From: Fimbriiglobus ruber
Lineage (GTDB): Bacteria; Planctomycetota; Planctomycetia; Gemmatales; Gemmataceae
Length of the DNA: 64,000 nt
Assembly (NCBI RefSeq): GCF_002197845.1
Contig: NZ_NIDE01000014.1
Span: forward strand, 62,001 to 126,000
Reading direction: 5' to 3'
Both the position numbers and the translations under genes were made by a program. The notes beneath the pieces were generated by a model that did no database searches, was not told where the DNA came from, and worked only from the letters and a program-made list of their open reading frames with translations. Shown here in pieces: positions 19,260 through 29,068 of the stretch (position 1 is the stretch's first letter; the number at the start of each line of letters is the position of its first letter).

Positions 19260-20509
19260 CAGGGCCATTCCTTGTTTCATCTTGTTGAATCGACCTGGGC
19301 TGGGTAAATGGGGCACCTTCCGATTCCCAGGAGCTGCCCATGCCCGCGTGTACGCTGTACGAGGCCCTCGCCACCCTCCCCGATCCCCGCAGCCGCCACG
19401 GTCGCATTCATCCCCTCCCGGCGGTCATGGGACTGGTCGCTCTGGCCATGCTGAGTGGCCGCAAGAGCTTGGCCGGGATCTCCCGGTTCGGACGGCAGCA
19501 CGGGGCTCCGCTGGCTCACGCCTGGGCTTCCGGCGGGGCAAAACGCCGACCGTCTCGACCCTCTCCCGAACCCTCCGCCGCTTCGACCCCCAGGACCGCG
19601 AAGCGGCCCTGTCCCGGTGGGTGACCGGCCGGTTCGACCCCACGCGTTCGAGCACATCGCGATCGACGGCAAGACGTTGCGAGGCAGCCGCCACGGGGAC
19701 GTGCCCGGCCACCACTTGGTGGCCGCCTACGCACCCGCCGTCCAGGCCGTCCTCGCTCAGGTCCGGGTCGATGCCAAAACGAACGAACACAAGGCCGCCC
19801 TCGAACTCCTCGGTATCCTCCCCGTGCGGGGCAAAGTGGTCACCGGGGACGCCATGTTCTGTCAGCGCGATCTGGCCACCCAGGTGATCGATTCCGGGGG
19901 CGACTACGTCCTCGTGGCCAAGGACAACCAACCGGCCTTGGTCGCCGATATCCGAGCCGGATTCGCCTTCGCGACCGCCGCCCGATCGATCGCGGCGGCC
20001 ACTTCCCCCTGAGGACCTGCCAACGGCACCCGATCCCGACCGGGTGGCCACGTCGGTCGACAAGGGACATGGGCGGATCGAGAAGCGAACCCTCCACACG
20101 ACGACGATTCTGACCGCCGAGGGGAAGTGGAAGGGGGCCAAGCAAGGGTTCCACGTCACCCGCGAGCGGACGGTCAAAGGGAAGAAGACGATCGAGGATG
20201 TGTACGGAATCACCAGTCTGTCGATCCAACAGGCGAATGCGGCGACACTTCTGTCCATCCTCCGGGATCACTGGCCGATCGAGAACGGATTGCATTGGGT
20301 CCGGGATGAGACCCTGGGCGAGGACCGCTGCCGGGTGCGGATGGGTGCGGCTCCGCACGTCCTGGCCGCCATCCGGAACGCCGTCGTCCATCTGTTGGCC
20401 GATGTCGACACCGAGAACCGTCCGGAGGCCATCGAGTGGCTGCAAATCCACCACGATGAAGCCCGGGCGCTGATTGGGATCCCACAAAGTGAATAATGGA
20501 AAGGCCCTG
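19260..20509 (+). mobile_element. ISAs1-family insertion sequence, copy 1
   Basis: The element is 1250 bp with imperfect inverted repeats starting CAGGGCC (ATTCC at the left, TTTCC at the right). A 10-bp target duplication CCTAACTCTT lies on both sides (19250-19259 and 20510-20519). It sits inside the ISAzo13-type transposase gene. It is nearly identical to the second copy at 30891-34665. Confidence 0.92.
19340..20496 (+). pseudogene. ISAs1-family transposase, frameshifted
   Basis: The reading is MPACTLYEALATLPDPRSRHGR and then the conserved IAIDGKTLRGSR, GDAMFCQRDL, DYVLVAKDNQP, HGRIEKRT and the C-terminal ALRN-like region, typical of ISAs1/H-repeat transposases. Three frame changes are needed: near 19524 and 19637, each one C shorter than the second copy, and at 20010 (TCC CCC TGA), which both copies share. 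It is probably inactive as written. Confidence 0.85.
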
Positions 20510-21716
20510 CCTAACTCTTGGCGTCCCCGGCGAATGGTCTGGACGTGGAGGCCTGTGATGGAGGATACCAGGCGGTCACCGCCGTGGCCGATGCGCTGGG
20601 CTTCCCAGGCCGCCAGCCAGCGTCGCTGTTGCTCGTTGAGCCGACTGAGGAGCAAGTTGAGTTGTCGGTGGACCTCCTTGTTGGGATGGTCTGTCGCCTG
20701 GAGGCAATCAGGACATCGACATTGGTGAAGCGGGGTAGGGTGCATGATGTGGTCTCCAGCTGACGCAACAAGCCATGCAAGTGATTGTAGGGACAAGGGT
20801 GAAGTAATTGTTCCGGCCGCCCAAAGTGGTCGAGTGGTTCGGGTACCAGCTGCACCTGCTGGTCGACGTCGCCCACGAGGTGGTCGTGGCGTACCACCTC
20901 ACCGACACCAAGGCCGGGGACAACGAGCGGATCGAGGCCCTGGTCGAACACGCCCAGGCCAACCTGCCGGACGACCGCCTCGCGACCCTCGCGTATGACA
21001 AAGCGGCCGACGACGGGAAGGTGCATGAGATGCTCCACGACGCCGGTATCAAGCCGCTGATCCAGATCCGCTCGTGTTGGCCGAAGGACGGCGAGCGGGA
21101 GAAAGTGATCGGCGGCCGCATCCCCCTGCACGTGGTCCACGACGAGGCCGGGACGGTGTTCTGTGACGACACCGTGAGCCCCGTCCCGGTCCGCCGGGCC
21201 AGGAGTTACGCCGGCCACGAGTCGTCCCGGGGAACGCGCAAGTATCGGTGCCCGGCCACGGTCGAGGGGTTCGCGTGTACGAGTGATGCGAAGTGCAACC
21301 GGGAGACGTCGTACGGGATGACCGTCCGGGTGCCCCAGGAGGTCGACCTGCGGCGGTTCCCGTCGATCCCGCGGGCGACCCCCCAGTTCGAGCGGTGGTA
21401 CAAGGGCCGCACGGCTGTCGAGCGGGTGAACGCCCGGCTCAAGATCTTCTGGGGCCTGGACGACGGGAACGTGGTCGGGTCGCGGCGGTTCCACGCCCAC
21501 GTGGGGGCCGTCCTGGTTGTCCATCTGGCGTTCGCCACCCTGCTGGCGTCGGCCCAGCGGGGCGAGGGGTCGTTCGGGGACTTGAAGGTGCAGTGGTGTG
21601 AGGGTGGCAACCTTTTCACAACCGCTGGTCGAGCGTAAACTTACGCGAATCTCCCTCCCACCGTTTCCCCGATGAGCTGATGGCCATGACTGGCACCTTC
21701 GACCAGACCGTCCTAA

Positions 21717-23086
21717 CAGTACAGCGCGTATTTTACGTAACACGTTTGTGCCGCTGCTTCTTATGAGATCGGGTGGCTTGCTTGTTTCGCCGCTGGTGGT
21801 ATTGAATTACGTCGCTGGTATGTTGGGTGGCCCCGGTTCCCCGTCGCCGCCGGAACAGGATCGCGCACCGGACGTTGAGCGCCCGGCACACCTGCTCCAT
21901 CGTCACGTCTGGGTTTTTCCCCCCGGAGCCGCTCCGTGTGGGCGGCGACGAATCCGAGGACGACCACGGCCAGGGTCCGGTGCCGCATCAGCCCCGTGTA
22001 ATCCCGCCCCTCGTAGTGCATCAGTCCGACTTCCTGTTTGGCGACCCGGAATAGATGCTCGACCGTCCACCGGCGGAAGGCGACGGCGAGAATCCGAGCC
22101 ACCGGCTCGGCCGTGGCGTTCGTCAGGAAGTACTTGATCTCCCCGGTCGCGTCGTTGCGGGCGACCATCAGGGTGTGCTTGCGGTCGGCCACCCAGACGA
22201 TGGCGGTGGCCACCCGCCAGACCGACGGGCGGGTCGTCTGGCGGGTCAACCGGTACACTCGCCCCCGCTCGGCGTGACCCCCGGTCAACCGCTCGTCGGC
22301 CCGCCGGGAGGGGCCCCCGGCCGCGTCCCGGACGGCGAAATTCGTCGGGATTTCACCCACGAACCGCTGTCCCATCACGCCCAACACGGTCAGGAGCGGG
22401 ACGGCTGCCCCGTACCCTTCGTCGAACGTCGGCCCGTCGAACGTGATCCCGTTCGTGTTCGCCCGGAGGAGTTGGTCGAGGGCCAGCCGCCACTTCGGGT
22501 GGTGCCGGACGGTGTCCGGGATGCCGGCCGCCTGACACCGCGCGCGGTCCACGTCCCACGACTCGGGTAGGAACAGGTCGGCGTCCAACAGGGTACGAAA
22601 GGTGCCCTTGGTGACCCCCACGTGGACGGTCACGATCCCATTGTCGACCTTGCCCACACACCCCAGGTACTGCCGTTGGACGCCCGGAGTGTGATCCCCC
22701 CACTTCCGGCTGCTCGTCTCGTCGATCACCCCGACCGTTCCGACGGGATCGGTCGGGAGATCGGCCAGCGTATCGGCCACGAATCGGTGCAACCGCGTCC
22801 GGGCCTCGTCGTACGACCACACCGAGGTCGTCACGAACAACTGGAGGGTACGGACCGTCGTCCCGCTCGCCAACGCGATCGGTTCGATCGATTTCCGCGG
22901 CAGGTCGGATAACAGGCCCCGACAATACGTGTCGAAGTGGGCGGCCGTGCGGTCCTGCCGGAACACGTCCCGATACCGGCCCAGATACCGGGCGAACGCC
23001 GGGCCGACGCCCACGATTTCCTGCTCGGTCATGTGATTCCTCCTAAATCCTTCCCTCCCATCCTATTAAATTACTGCGCTGTACTG
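21717..23086 (-). mobile_element. IS701-family insertion sequence
   Basis: The element is 1370 bp with inverted ends CAGTACAGCGC at both termini and a 4-bp target duplication CTAA (21713-21716 and 23087-23090). It lies inside the IS4-type transposase gene in the opposite orientation. Confidence 0.9.
21733..23032 (-). pseudogene. IS701-family transposase with a late frameshift
   Basis: The protein starts MTEQEIVGVGPAFARYLGRYRDVF and contains GVIDETSSRKWGDHTPGVQRQY, ITFDGPTFDEGYG and RRWTVEHLFRVAKQEVGL, which are IS701-family DDE signatures. Near 21926 a run of six Gs shifts the frame. With five Gs the end reads GKNPDVTMEQVCRALNVRC... and stops at 21733. As written the last 50 residues are out of frame, but the catalytic core is intact. 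Confidence 0.85.
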
Positions 23087-24431
23087 CTAACCAAGTTGCC
23101 GTTGGCCCAAGCGGTCCTGGTCCTGGCCCGCTGGATATTGGACCCCGAACAGCTCGCAGACAACTACGAGACCCACCGCGGGTTGTGCTATACCCGCGTC
23201 CTGGCGTTCCCGTCGTTCGTACACCTCCTGTGGTCGTGTCTGACCGGCCCGTGGAAGAGCGCCCGGGCGGGACTCGTGAAGGCGCGGGACGAACAGACCC
23301 TGGGGGTGTCCCTGAAGTCGTTCTACGACAAGTTGAAGAACACCCCCGTCGACGTGTCCCTCGGGTTCTTTCGGGACGGCGTCCGGCGCCTCCGCCAACT
23401 CGTCCCGTCGGATCCGCCCGGATGCCCGGCGTCCCTCCGCCGCCATCCGTGTCTGATCATGGACGGCAAGGTGATCAAACACGTCCAGCGGCGGCTGAAG
23501 GCTCTCCGCCACGACCAGCAGAATGCGTGCAAACTGCTCGGCCCGCGGACGCTGGTGGCGGCCGACCGGTGGTCCGGTCAGGTGGTCGAGGTGGTGGCCG
23601 ACCTGGACGGCGAGGCGAACGACGTGAAACTCACCGGACCCCTCCTCGACCGCCTCCGGGCGGCGTTCCGGGATCACTTCCTGATGATCGGGGATCGGGC
23701 GTTCGGGATTTTTTCGGTCGCCCACGGGATCGTCGCCCGGGGCGGGGATTTCCTGGTCCGGCTGCACGGCATGACGACGTACGAGCCGGAGGCGTCGCGG
23801 TCGGCGGTGGGTTCGACCGACCGATTCGGGCGGACCGTGCGTGAGGAGTGGGGGTGGATTCGGCGGGGGAAAGAGACGTCGGCGGCCCGCGAATCACTGC
23901 CCGTGCGGCGGATCACGGTGTTCCGGGGGAACACCCGACTGGTGTTGATTACCAGCCTGGCGGACCGGGACACGTTCCCGGTCGGCGACTTACTGGATGC
24001 GTATCTGGCCCGGTGGGACATTGAGGGCCTGTTCCAAGAAGTCACCGACGTGTTTCACCTGCGGAACTTATTTAGTACGACTCCACAGGGCATGCTGTTC
24101 CAACTGACGCTCTGCTTTCTGATGTGTAATGTCCTGCAAACCGTCAAGCAGTCGATCGCCCGGCACCAGACACGGGATGCGAAGACGATCTCGTCGGAGA
24201 TGTTGTTCCGGGACGTCCAGGAGGAATTGATCGCGGCCGCGAAGCTGTTGTCCGCGGACGTGATCGCCGACTTGGTGCCCGTATTCCCCACGGCCGACGC
24301 GCTCCGCGCGTACCTGGACGGGTTGCTCAAGGGGTGCTGGTATGATCGCTGGAAGAAAGCCAACTATCGACCCCGCGATCCGTCGAAGCCTCGACGAGAG
24401 AAGCCGAAACGGGTCCGACAAAAGAAAAAAA

Positions 24432-24455
24432 CATGACTCCGTTTATAGAGTCATG
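24432..24455. terminator. Hairpin at the end of the IS4-type transposase
   Basis: CATGACTC (24432-24439) pairs with GAGTCATG (24448-24455) over an 8-nt loop, and the transposase stop codon lies in the left arm. No T run follows, so intrinsic termination is not certain. Confidence 0.4.
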
Positions 24456-24561
24456 CGATCAAACAAAAAATGACCTTCACACCACTGGACTTGAAGGTGT
24501 CCCCGATCGGGGCCAAGTTGCGGGCCAGGATGGCGGAGGACGCCGCCGCCGCGACGGCCTA

Positions 24562-24964
24562 ATCCGTCTCGCCCGCGTCCGTGCGATAGACGTAACGTAT
24601 TAATAATCTGATATCAATTACGCCCCCGCGCCCGTCGGGAAGGTGGGGGTGCGCGCCGAGAGACATCGAAGCGGCGGTGTGGCCTCCGCGCGGACCTACG
24701 ACCGACCCACGGCGACCGGGAACCGCTGAAAAATCCACATCGCAAGTGGCTCAAACAAGCAGAGCCTCTTGCGCGTTTCATCTGGCGCTGTGAATTCCTG
24801 GAGAAACGGACTCCCTCAAATTGTCCATCCCCCACGGACGCCGGTGATTTCGCTCTGCGGTGGCGACTTTTCTCCCTTTTTCGCGATTTCTACCCCATTT
24901 CCCCTGTTAGGCGGTGAACCCTTGCGCGTCGTTCTGGGAAGACTTCTTTCCCGGGAGATGCGCC
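24562..24964. other. Inter-element spacer, no gene seen
   Basis: This 400 bp lies between the two related DDE transposase genes. It holds an AT-rich patch near 24598-24622 and otherwise GC-rich unique DNA. The outer ends of both elements must lie here, but I could not identify matching terminal repeats. Confidence 0.4.
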
Positions 24965-25824
24965 ATGATCGTCCGTGCCAACAAACCCCTCTTCGCGCGG
25001 GATGAACTCCAACACTCGCCCACCCTCGGCACCATTCGCGCCGCCCTCGAAGCCATCCCCGACGCACCCCTCCTCCACGCCCTCCAACAGCGGCGACACC
25101 GCGGATGCGACACGTACCCGGTTCGCACCCTGTGGGGCGTACTCCTCCTGGCCATCCTCCTCCGACACACCACGACCGAAGCCTGCCTCGAGGAACTCCG
25201 ACGCAACGCCCCTGCGTCTGCTCATCGGCACCGCATCCGAAGACGCCGTGCCCCACGGGTGGAACCTGACCCGCTTCCTCGCCGTCCTCGGACAGCCCGA
25301 ACATCTCACCCTGATGCGGGACATCTTCGACCACATGGTTCAGCGACTCGGCCTCGCCGTGCCCGACCTCGGCACCCACACGGCCGGCGATTCCACCGGC
25401 CTGCGGGGGCGGCTCGAACCCCACGCCCAACGCCGAACCGGTGAGGTCGCCGACGGACTTCCCCAAGCCAGCGGCGGACGCAAGGAGTACAAGGACGACG
25501 ACGGCCACGTCACCAAAGTCGTCGAATGGTTCGGGTACAAACTGCACCTGCTCGTCGACGTGAAACGCGAGGTCGTTCTGGCGTTCGACATCACCGACAC
25601 CAAGGCCGGTGACAACGAACGGATGGAAGCGTTGGTCGATCAGGCCGAGGCGAACCTGCCCGCCGACCGGGTGGAAACGCTGGCCTACGACAAGGCGGCG
25701 GACGACATCAAGGTCCACGAGGTGCTCCACGAGCACGACATCAAACCGGTGATCGAGAACCGGTCGTGCGGGCCGAAGAACGGCGAGCGGGAGAAGGTGA
25801 TCGGCGGCCGGGTGCCACTGCACG
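24965..25824 (+). pseudogene. DDE transposase gene, frameshifted and 3'-truncated by IS66
   Basis: It starts MIVRANKPLFARDELQHSP. The frame changes near 25207-25213, where one extra C would give RRNAPLRLLIGTASEDAVP, and then runs through HTAGDSTGLRG, KVVEWFGYKLHLLVDV and LAYDKAADD to VIGGRVPLHG. There the IS66 terminus replaces the rest, including the DDE glutamate region. It is the same family as the fragment at 20817-24561. Confidence 0.8.
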
Positions 25825-25900
25825 GTAAGCGTACGGTGAACGGGCGTCTTGCGGGGTGAGTTAGGCTGGGGGTTTTCCTCGTACGCAGGGAGACCCCGTT

Positions 25901-26521
25901 ATGGCCGTCCACGATCCACTCCTCGTGAACCGTTGGCAGGCGGTCTTCGCGGCCTGGCGACAGCCCGGTCTGTCCGTCATCGCGTTCTGCCGGTCCCGTG
26001 GGCTGACCCCGTCGAGTTTCTACCGCTGGCGGCTCATCTTCGACACACGTGAGCCCACGGCCGCGAACGCGACCCGCGTTCCGGGCGACCCGCCCCCGTC
26101 GCCGTTCGTTCCCGTCCGGGTCGTGCCGGATGTGGTCGTGGACGTGATCCCCCCGTCGGGCGTGCAACGCCGCGTCCCTCTGACGGCCGATGCCGGGCAG
26201 GTCGCCCGCCTCGTCCGCGCGTTGGGAGGTGGGTCATGCGGACGCTCGGCCCGACCGGCACCATCTACGTGGCCGTCGACCCGCAGGACGGCCGCAAGGG
26301 GATCGACGGTCTCGCCGGTGTCGTGCGCACCGTCCTCGGTCGCGATCCGGCCTCCGGCGATCTGTTCGTCTTTAAGAACCGGCGGGGCGGCACCCTCAAG
26401 ATCCTGGCCTGGATGGGTGACGGGTTTGCCCTGTACATCCGCCGACTGGAGGCCGGGACGTTCGCGTTCCCGGCGGCCGGAGCCACGGAACTCGCCATCA
26501 CGCCGACCCACTTGGCCATGA
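25901..26521 (+). CDS. tnpA: IS66 accessory protein TnpA
   Basis: The first 110 residues form the TnpA HTH protein (WQAVFAAWRQPGLSVIAFCRSRGLTPSSFYRWR). The normal stop near the tnpB start is absent, so the frame runs on to 26521 through tnpB in another phase, giving an Arg/Ser/Pro-rich tail that is unlikely to be functional. Confidence 0.7.
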   Translation: MAVHDPLLVNRWQAVFAAWRQPGLSVIAFCRSRGLTPSSFYRWRLIFDTREPTAANATRVPGDPPPSPFVPVRVVPDVVVDVIPPSGVQRRVPLTADAGQVARLVRALGGGSCGRSARPAPSTWPSTRRTAARGSTVSPVSCAPSSVAIRPPAICSSLRTGGAAPSRSWPGWVTGLPCTSADWRPGRSRSRRPEPRNSPSRRPTWP

Positions 26522-26643
26522 TCCTCGGTGGCGTCGAGGCCGAACGGACGCGCACACGGCGGCGATTCCAGCCCGCCCCGGGGATGTCCGGGACGTCCAC
26601 GAATTCGTCGAACGAGAGACCCCCGTCGCGCGTCGAATGGAGT
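26236..26643 (+). CDS. tnpB: IS66 accessory protein TnpB (Orf2)
   Basis: It starts MRTLGPTGTIYVAVDPQDGRKG and has KILAWMGDGFALYIRRLEAGTF, the IS66 Orf2 signature. The frame has no stop before the tnpC start at 26644, so TnpB reads in phase into TnpC. The coding end is therefore set here at the TnpC start rather than by a stop codon. Confidence 0.75.
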
Positions 26644-26785
26644 ATGGAACGGTCCCCGGAACTCGACATCGTCGCCCTCCGCGAGCAGGTCGCCGGCCTG
26701 CTCGCCGACAACACCTGGTGATCATCATCGGGAAGGAAAACACGAACAGCACGAAAGGAAAACGCGACGGCCGTGAGGTTGAGGG

Positions 26786-27571
26786 TTATTTCCCCTTCTT
26801 CGGGTCCTTGCCCGCTTTGGCTTTCATCGACTCGCGGAAGCGGTAACTTTCGCCCGACATCTCAAAGATGTCGCATTGGTGGGTCAACCGGTCGAGCAGG
26901 GCGGCCGTCATCCGCTCGCCCTGGAACACTTGGCCCCACTCGCCGAACGGCAGGTTGCGGGTGACCAACAGGCTCCGTCGCTCGTACCGGTCGGCGAATA
27001 CCTGGAACAGCAACTCGGCCCCGGCCCGGCTGAACGACAGGTACCCGCGTTCGTCCACGATCAGCAGGTCGAGGCGGTCGAGGGTGGCCCGCATCCGGTC
27101 CAGCCGGTGTTCCTGCTGGGCCTTCTCCAACTGGGTGACGAGTCCGGCCGCGGTCACGAACCGGACCCGCTGGCCGGCCCGGCCGAGGGCCAGTCCGAGG
27201 GCCGTCGCCAGGTGCGTCTTCCCGGTTCCGCTCCCCCCGATCAGACACAGGTTGGTCTGTTGGTCGACCCCGGCCCCGCGGGCGAGTTCGAGGATCTTGT
27301 GCTTGGGGACGGACGGGCACGCGGTGAAGTCGAACGTGTCCCGATCCTTGACCACCGGGAACCCGGCCGCCCGGATGCGGGCGGCGACGGCGTTGGCCGC
27401 CCGGGCCGTCACCTCGACCTCGGTCAGGCGGACCAGGTACGCGTCATACGGCTCGTTGGCGGCCGCCGCCTCACGGGCCAGCTGGTCCCACTCGGCCCGC
27501 AGGGCCGGAAGTTTGAGCGTCTTGAGGTTGGCCGTCACCAGCAGGGCGTTCGCGTCGGTCATCGGTTTCAT
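26786..27571 (-). CDS. istB: IS21 helper ATPase IstB
   Basis: The protein has 261 residues with Walker A GGSGTGKTHLATAL, Walker B LLIVDERGYLSF, the sensor region TRNLPFGEWGQVF and the IstB C-terminus. It is an AAA+ (DnaA/IstB-like) ATPase that assists the IstA transposase in target selection. GAGG stands just upstream of its ATG, and the start overlaps the expected istA stop (ATGA). Confidence 0.93.
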   Translation of the reverse strand: MKPMTDANALLVTANLKTLKLPALRAEWDQLAREAAAANEPYDAYLVRLTEVEVTARAANAVAARIRAAGFPVVKDRDTFDFTACPSVPKHKILELARGAGVDQQTNLCLIGGSGTGKTHLATALGLALGRAGQRVRFVTAAGLVTQLEKAQQEHRLDRMRATLDRLDLLIVDERGYLSFSRAGAELLFQVFADRYERRSLLVTRNLPFGEWGQVFQGERMTAALLDRLTHQCDIFEMSGESYRFRESMKAKAGKDPKKGK

Positions 27572-29068
27572 CTCCTCGGGAGGAACGGGTTAACAAGTGG
27601 TCGAACCGGGACAAGTCGGGAAGGGCGGCGGTGGCGGCCGGCCGGGTCATTGTCTCGGCCGACGTTCCCCGGTCGGCCTCCGCCAGACGCTCGGCGGTCG
27701 CGATGATGCGGGCGGCGTCGGGGGCACCGGCGGCCAACCCGGACGCGACCGCTTGCTCGACCCGGCCCATCGGGTGGCGGGCGAGCAACTGGAGAACGCG
27801 AATGTACGGCTTGGCCCCGGCGGATGGCCCGACCCGCTCCTCCAGAGCGCGCCGGAGGGCCGGAAGGGCGGGCGGCAACTGCCCGTCCCGGTACACGGGG
27901 GCGTGGTCGAGGGCGGCCGGCTTCCGCTCCAGGACGACCAGGAAATGTAACGGATCGAGGATCTTGTCCCCGCGACCGTAGGACCGCGGGTGGGTCGCGA
28001 TCACCTGCCCGTCGGCGACGACTGCGACCCGATCCACGTACCCTGTGACGGTGACCGGGCGGAACGCCCACCGGCGGGGGACGCTGTACGCGTTGTGGTC
28101 GAACCGCGCCGTCTGGTACTTGTCGACCATGGCCGGGTGGAACACGCACGGGTCGAACGGGCGGGCCGGGACCGGGGCGGCGGCCGCCCGCTCCCGGTCG
28201 AACCGGACCTGAACGGTCTCGGGGTTCCCGCCACACGTCCGCCCGCGGGCCGCGACACAGCACGGTCGGAGATGCGTGTTCCACGCGGCCAAGTCGACCA
28301 CCTGGGGAACCGGGGTGGCCCACTGCCGCTGCAGGTCGAACACCCGGTTCTCGACCCGCGGCTTCTCCCGGGGGTAACCGGGAGACAGAACTTCGGGGTG
28401 AACGGGTCGTGGGCCGCGAGGGCCGCGTACCGCGGGTGGACGGTCCGCTCCCGGCCGGCCAGGACGTGGACGGCGACGGTCGTTGGGTTGTCCCACCAGA
28501 CTTCCGCCGGGACACACCCGAAGAACCCGAACGCCTCGACCAATCCGTGCAGGATCGCCTCAGTCCGCTCGGTCGGCAGGGCGAGAGCGAACGGGGCGTT
28601 CGAGTCACTCCAGGTGACGATCCGGACCGGAACCGATCGCCGGCCGCCCGGGAAGTCGACCGCGATGTGTCCGCGGTCGGCTTCGGCCCGTGACCCCGGG
28701 CGATGGTCGAGAGGGACGAATGTCTCCCGGCGGTCGAGGCGGCGGCCCTTCAGGTACCGCTGGACCGGGGCGTAGCTGCCGGCGTACCCGTGGTCGGCGA
28801 CCAACCGGCGGAAGATCTGCTGGGCGGTGTGCCGCTGCTTCCGCGGGGCCGTCTCATCCGCGGCCAGGATCGCATCTACGATCCCGCGAACCGGATCGAA
28901 CACCGGGGCCGCACGGGTGGCCGCCGGGGCCAGTGGGTCCGGGGCCGGACCGGCCAGAACCTTGAGGATGGTCTTCGACGAGTGGTGCAGTTGGGCGGCG
29001 ATCTGGCCGACGGTCCACCCGTCCCGGTGCAATTGCCGAATGCGAGCGTGCTGGTCCACCGTGAGCAT
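27568..29068 (-). pseudogene. istA: IS21 transposase IstA, frameshifted
   Basis: The N-terminus from 29068 (MLTVDQHARIRQLHRDGWTV) has the HTH. The rve-type catalytic domain follows (RGHIAVDFPGGRR, WWDNPTTVAVHV). Near 28384-28390, in a C run, the frame moves and continues as REKPRVENRVFDLQRQW, then PRRWAFRPVTVTGYVDRV. A second one-base offset near 27590 separates FDHLL from NPFLPRR and a TGA that overlaps istB. Both offsets could be consensus errors. Confidence 0.82.

Larger units (their letters stand above)
18206..20745 (-). pseudogene. ISAzo13-type transposase gene, interrupted
   Basis: The N-terminal part lies at 20745-20520 (MHPTPLHQCRCPDC..., with the HTH region SSITGLHVQTIRRGRQEL). After the 1250 bp ISAs1 insertion it continues at 19259 as GSAFANLPPGRVRRPGAGRP. 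At 19177-19184 the frame must move by -1 on a run of seven As ending in G to reach DPVLERDLVALL and the DDE domain (SVDTKKKELIGNF, LILADSGGSNG, WNPIEHRLFSF). The C-terminal end lies in the terminal repeat. The gene cannot be expressed whole because of the nested element. Confidence 0.8.
18192..20816 (-). mobile_element. ISAzo13-family insertion sequence, itself interrupted by an ISAs1 element
   Basis: Perfect 22-bp terminal inverted repeats begin CCGGAACAATTACTTC at 18192-18213 and 20795-20816. The outer CCGG is palindromic, so it may be a 4-bp target duplication rather than part of the repeat. Removing the nested ISAs1 and one target copy leaves about 1365 bp, normal for the family. The left flank is atpA and the right flank is the middle of another transposase gene, so the junction may reflect a deletion as well as an insertion. 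Confidence 0.85.
21680..24436 (+). pseudogene. IS4-family transposase gene, interrupted
   Basis: The gene starts at the ATG at 21680 (MAMTGTFDQTVL), is cut after the Leu codon at 21716 by IS701, and resumes at 23091 as TKLPLAQAVLVLARWILDPEQL. The rest is intact to 24436, with the DDE regions LIMDGKVIKHVQRR, MIGDRAFGIFSVAH and YLARWDIEGLFQEV (the YREK-like Glu). The C-terminus is basic (KPKRVRQKKKT). Joining the halves over the CTAA target restores the frame exactly. Confidence 0.88.
21591..24487 (+). mobile_element. IS4-type insertion sequence, interrupted by IS701
   Basis: The terminal inverted repeats begin CAGTGGTGTGA(A/G)GGT at 21591 and 24487. A 12-bp target duplication GACTTGAAGGTG flanks it (21579-21590 and 24488-24499). 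Without the nested IS701 and its duplicated CTAA the element is about 1523 bp. A hairpin after the transposase stop (24432-24455) lies near its right end. Confidence 0.9.
20817..24561 (+). pseudogene. DDE transposase gene fragment, 5' end lost and split by an IS4-type element
   Basis: From 20817 the frame gives KVVEWFGYQLHLLVDV and continues to GSFGDLKV at 21590. After the IS4-type element it resumes at 24500 with SPIGAKLRARMAEDAAAATA and a stop at 24561. It matches the DDE_Tnp_1-type transposase at 24965-25824, so about the first 180 residues are missing here, cut off at the ISAzo13 terminus. The family group (IS1182-like or another IS4/IS5 relative) is uncertain. Confidence 0.75.

Noticed and set aside
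20511-21743. 410-codon minus-strand ORF
   Set aside because: It spans the ISAzo13 end and the antisense of a DDE transposase; only the part at 20520-20745 is coding, and it belongs to the interrupted ISAzo13 transposase.
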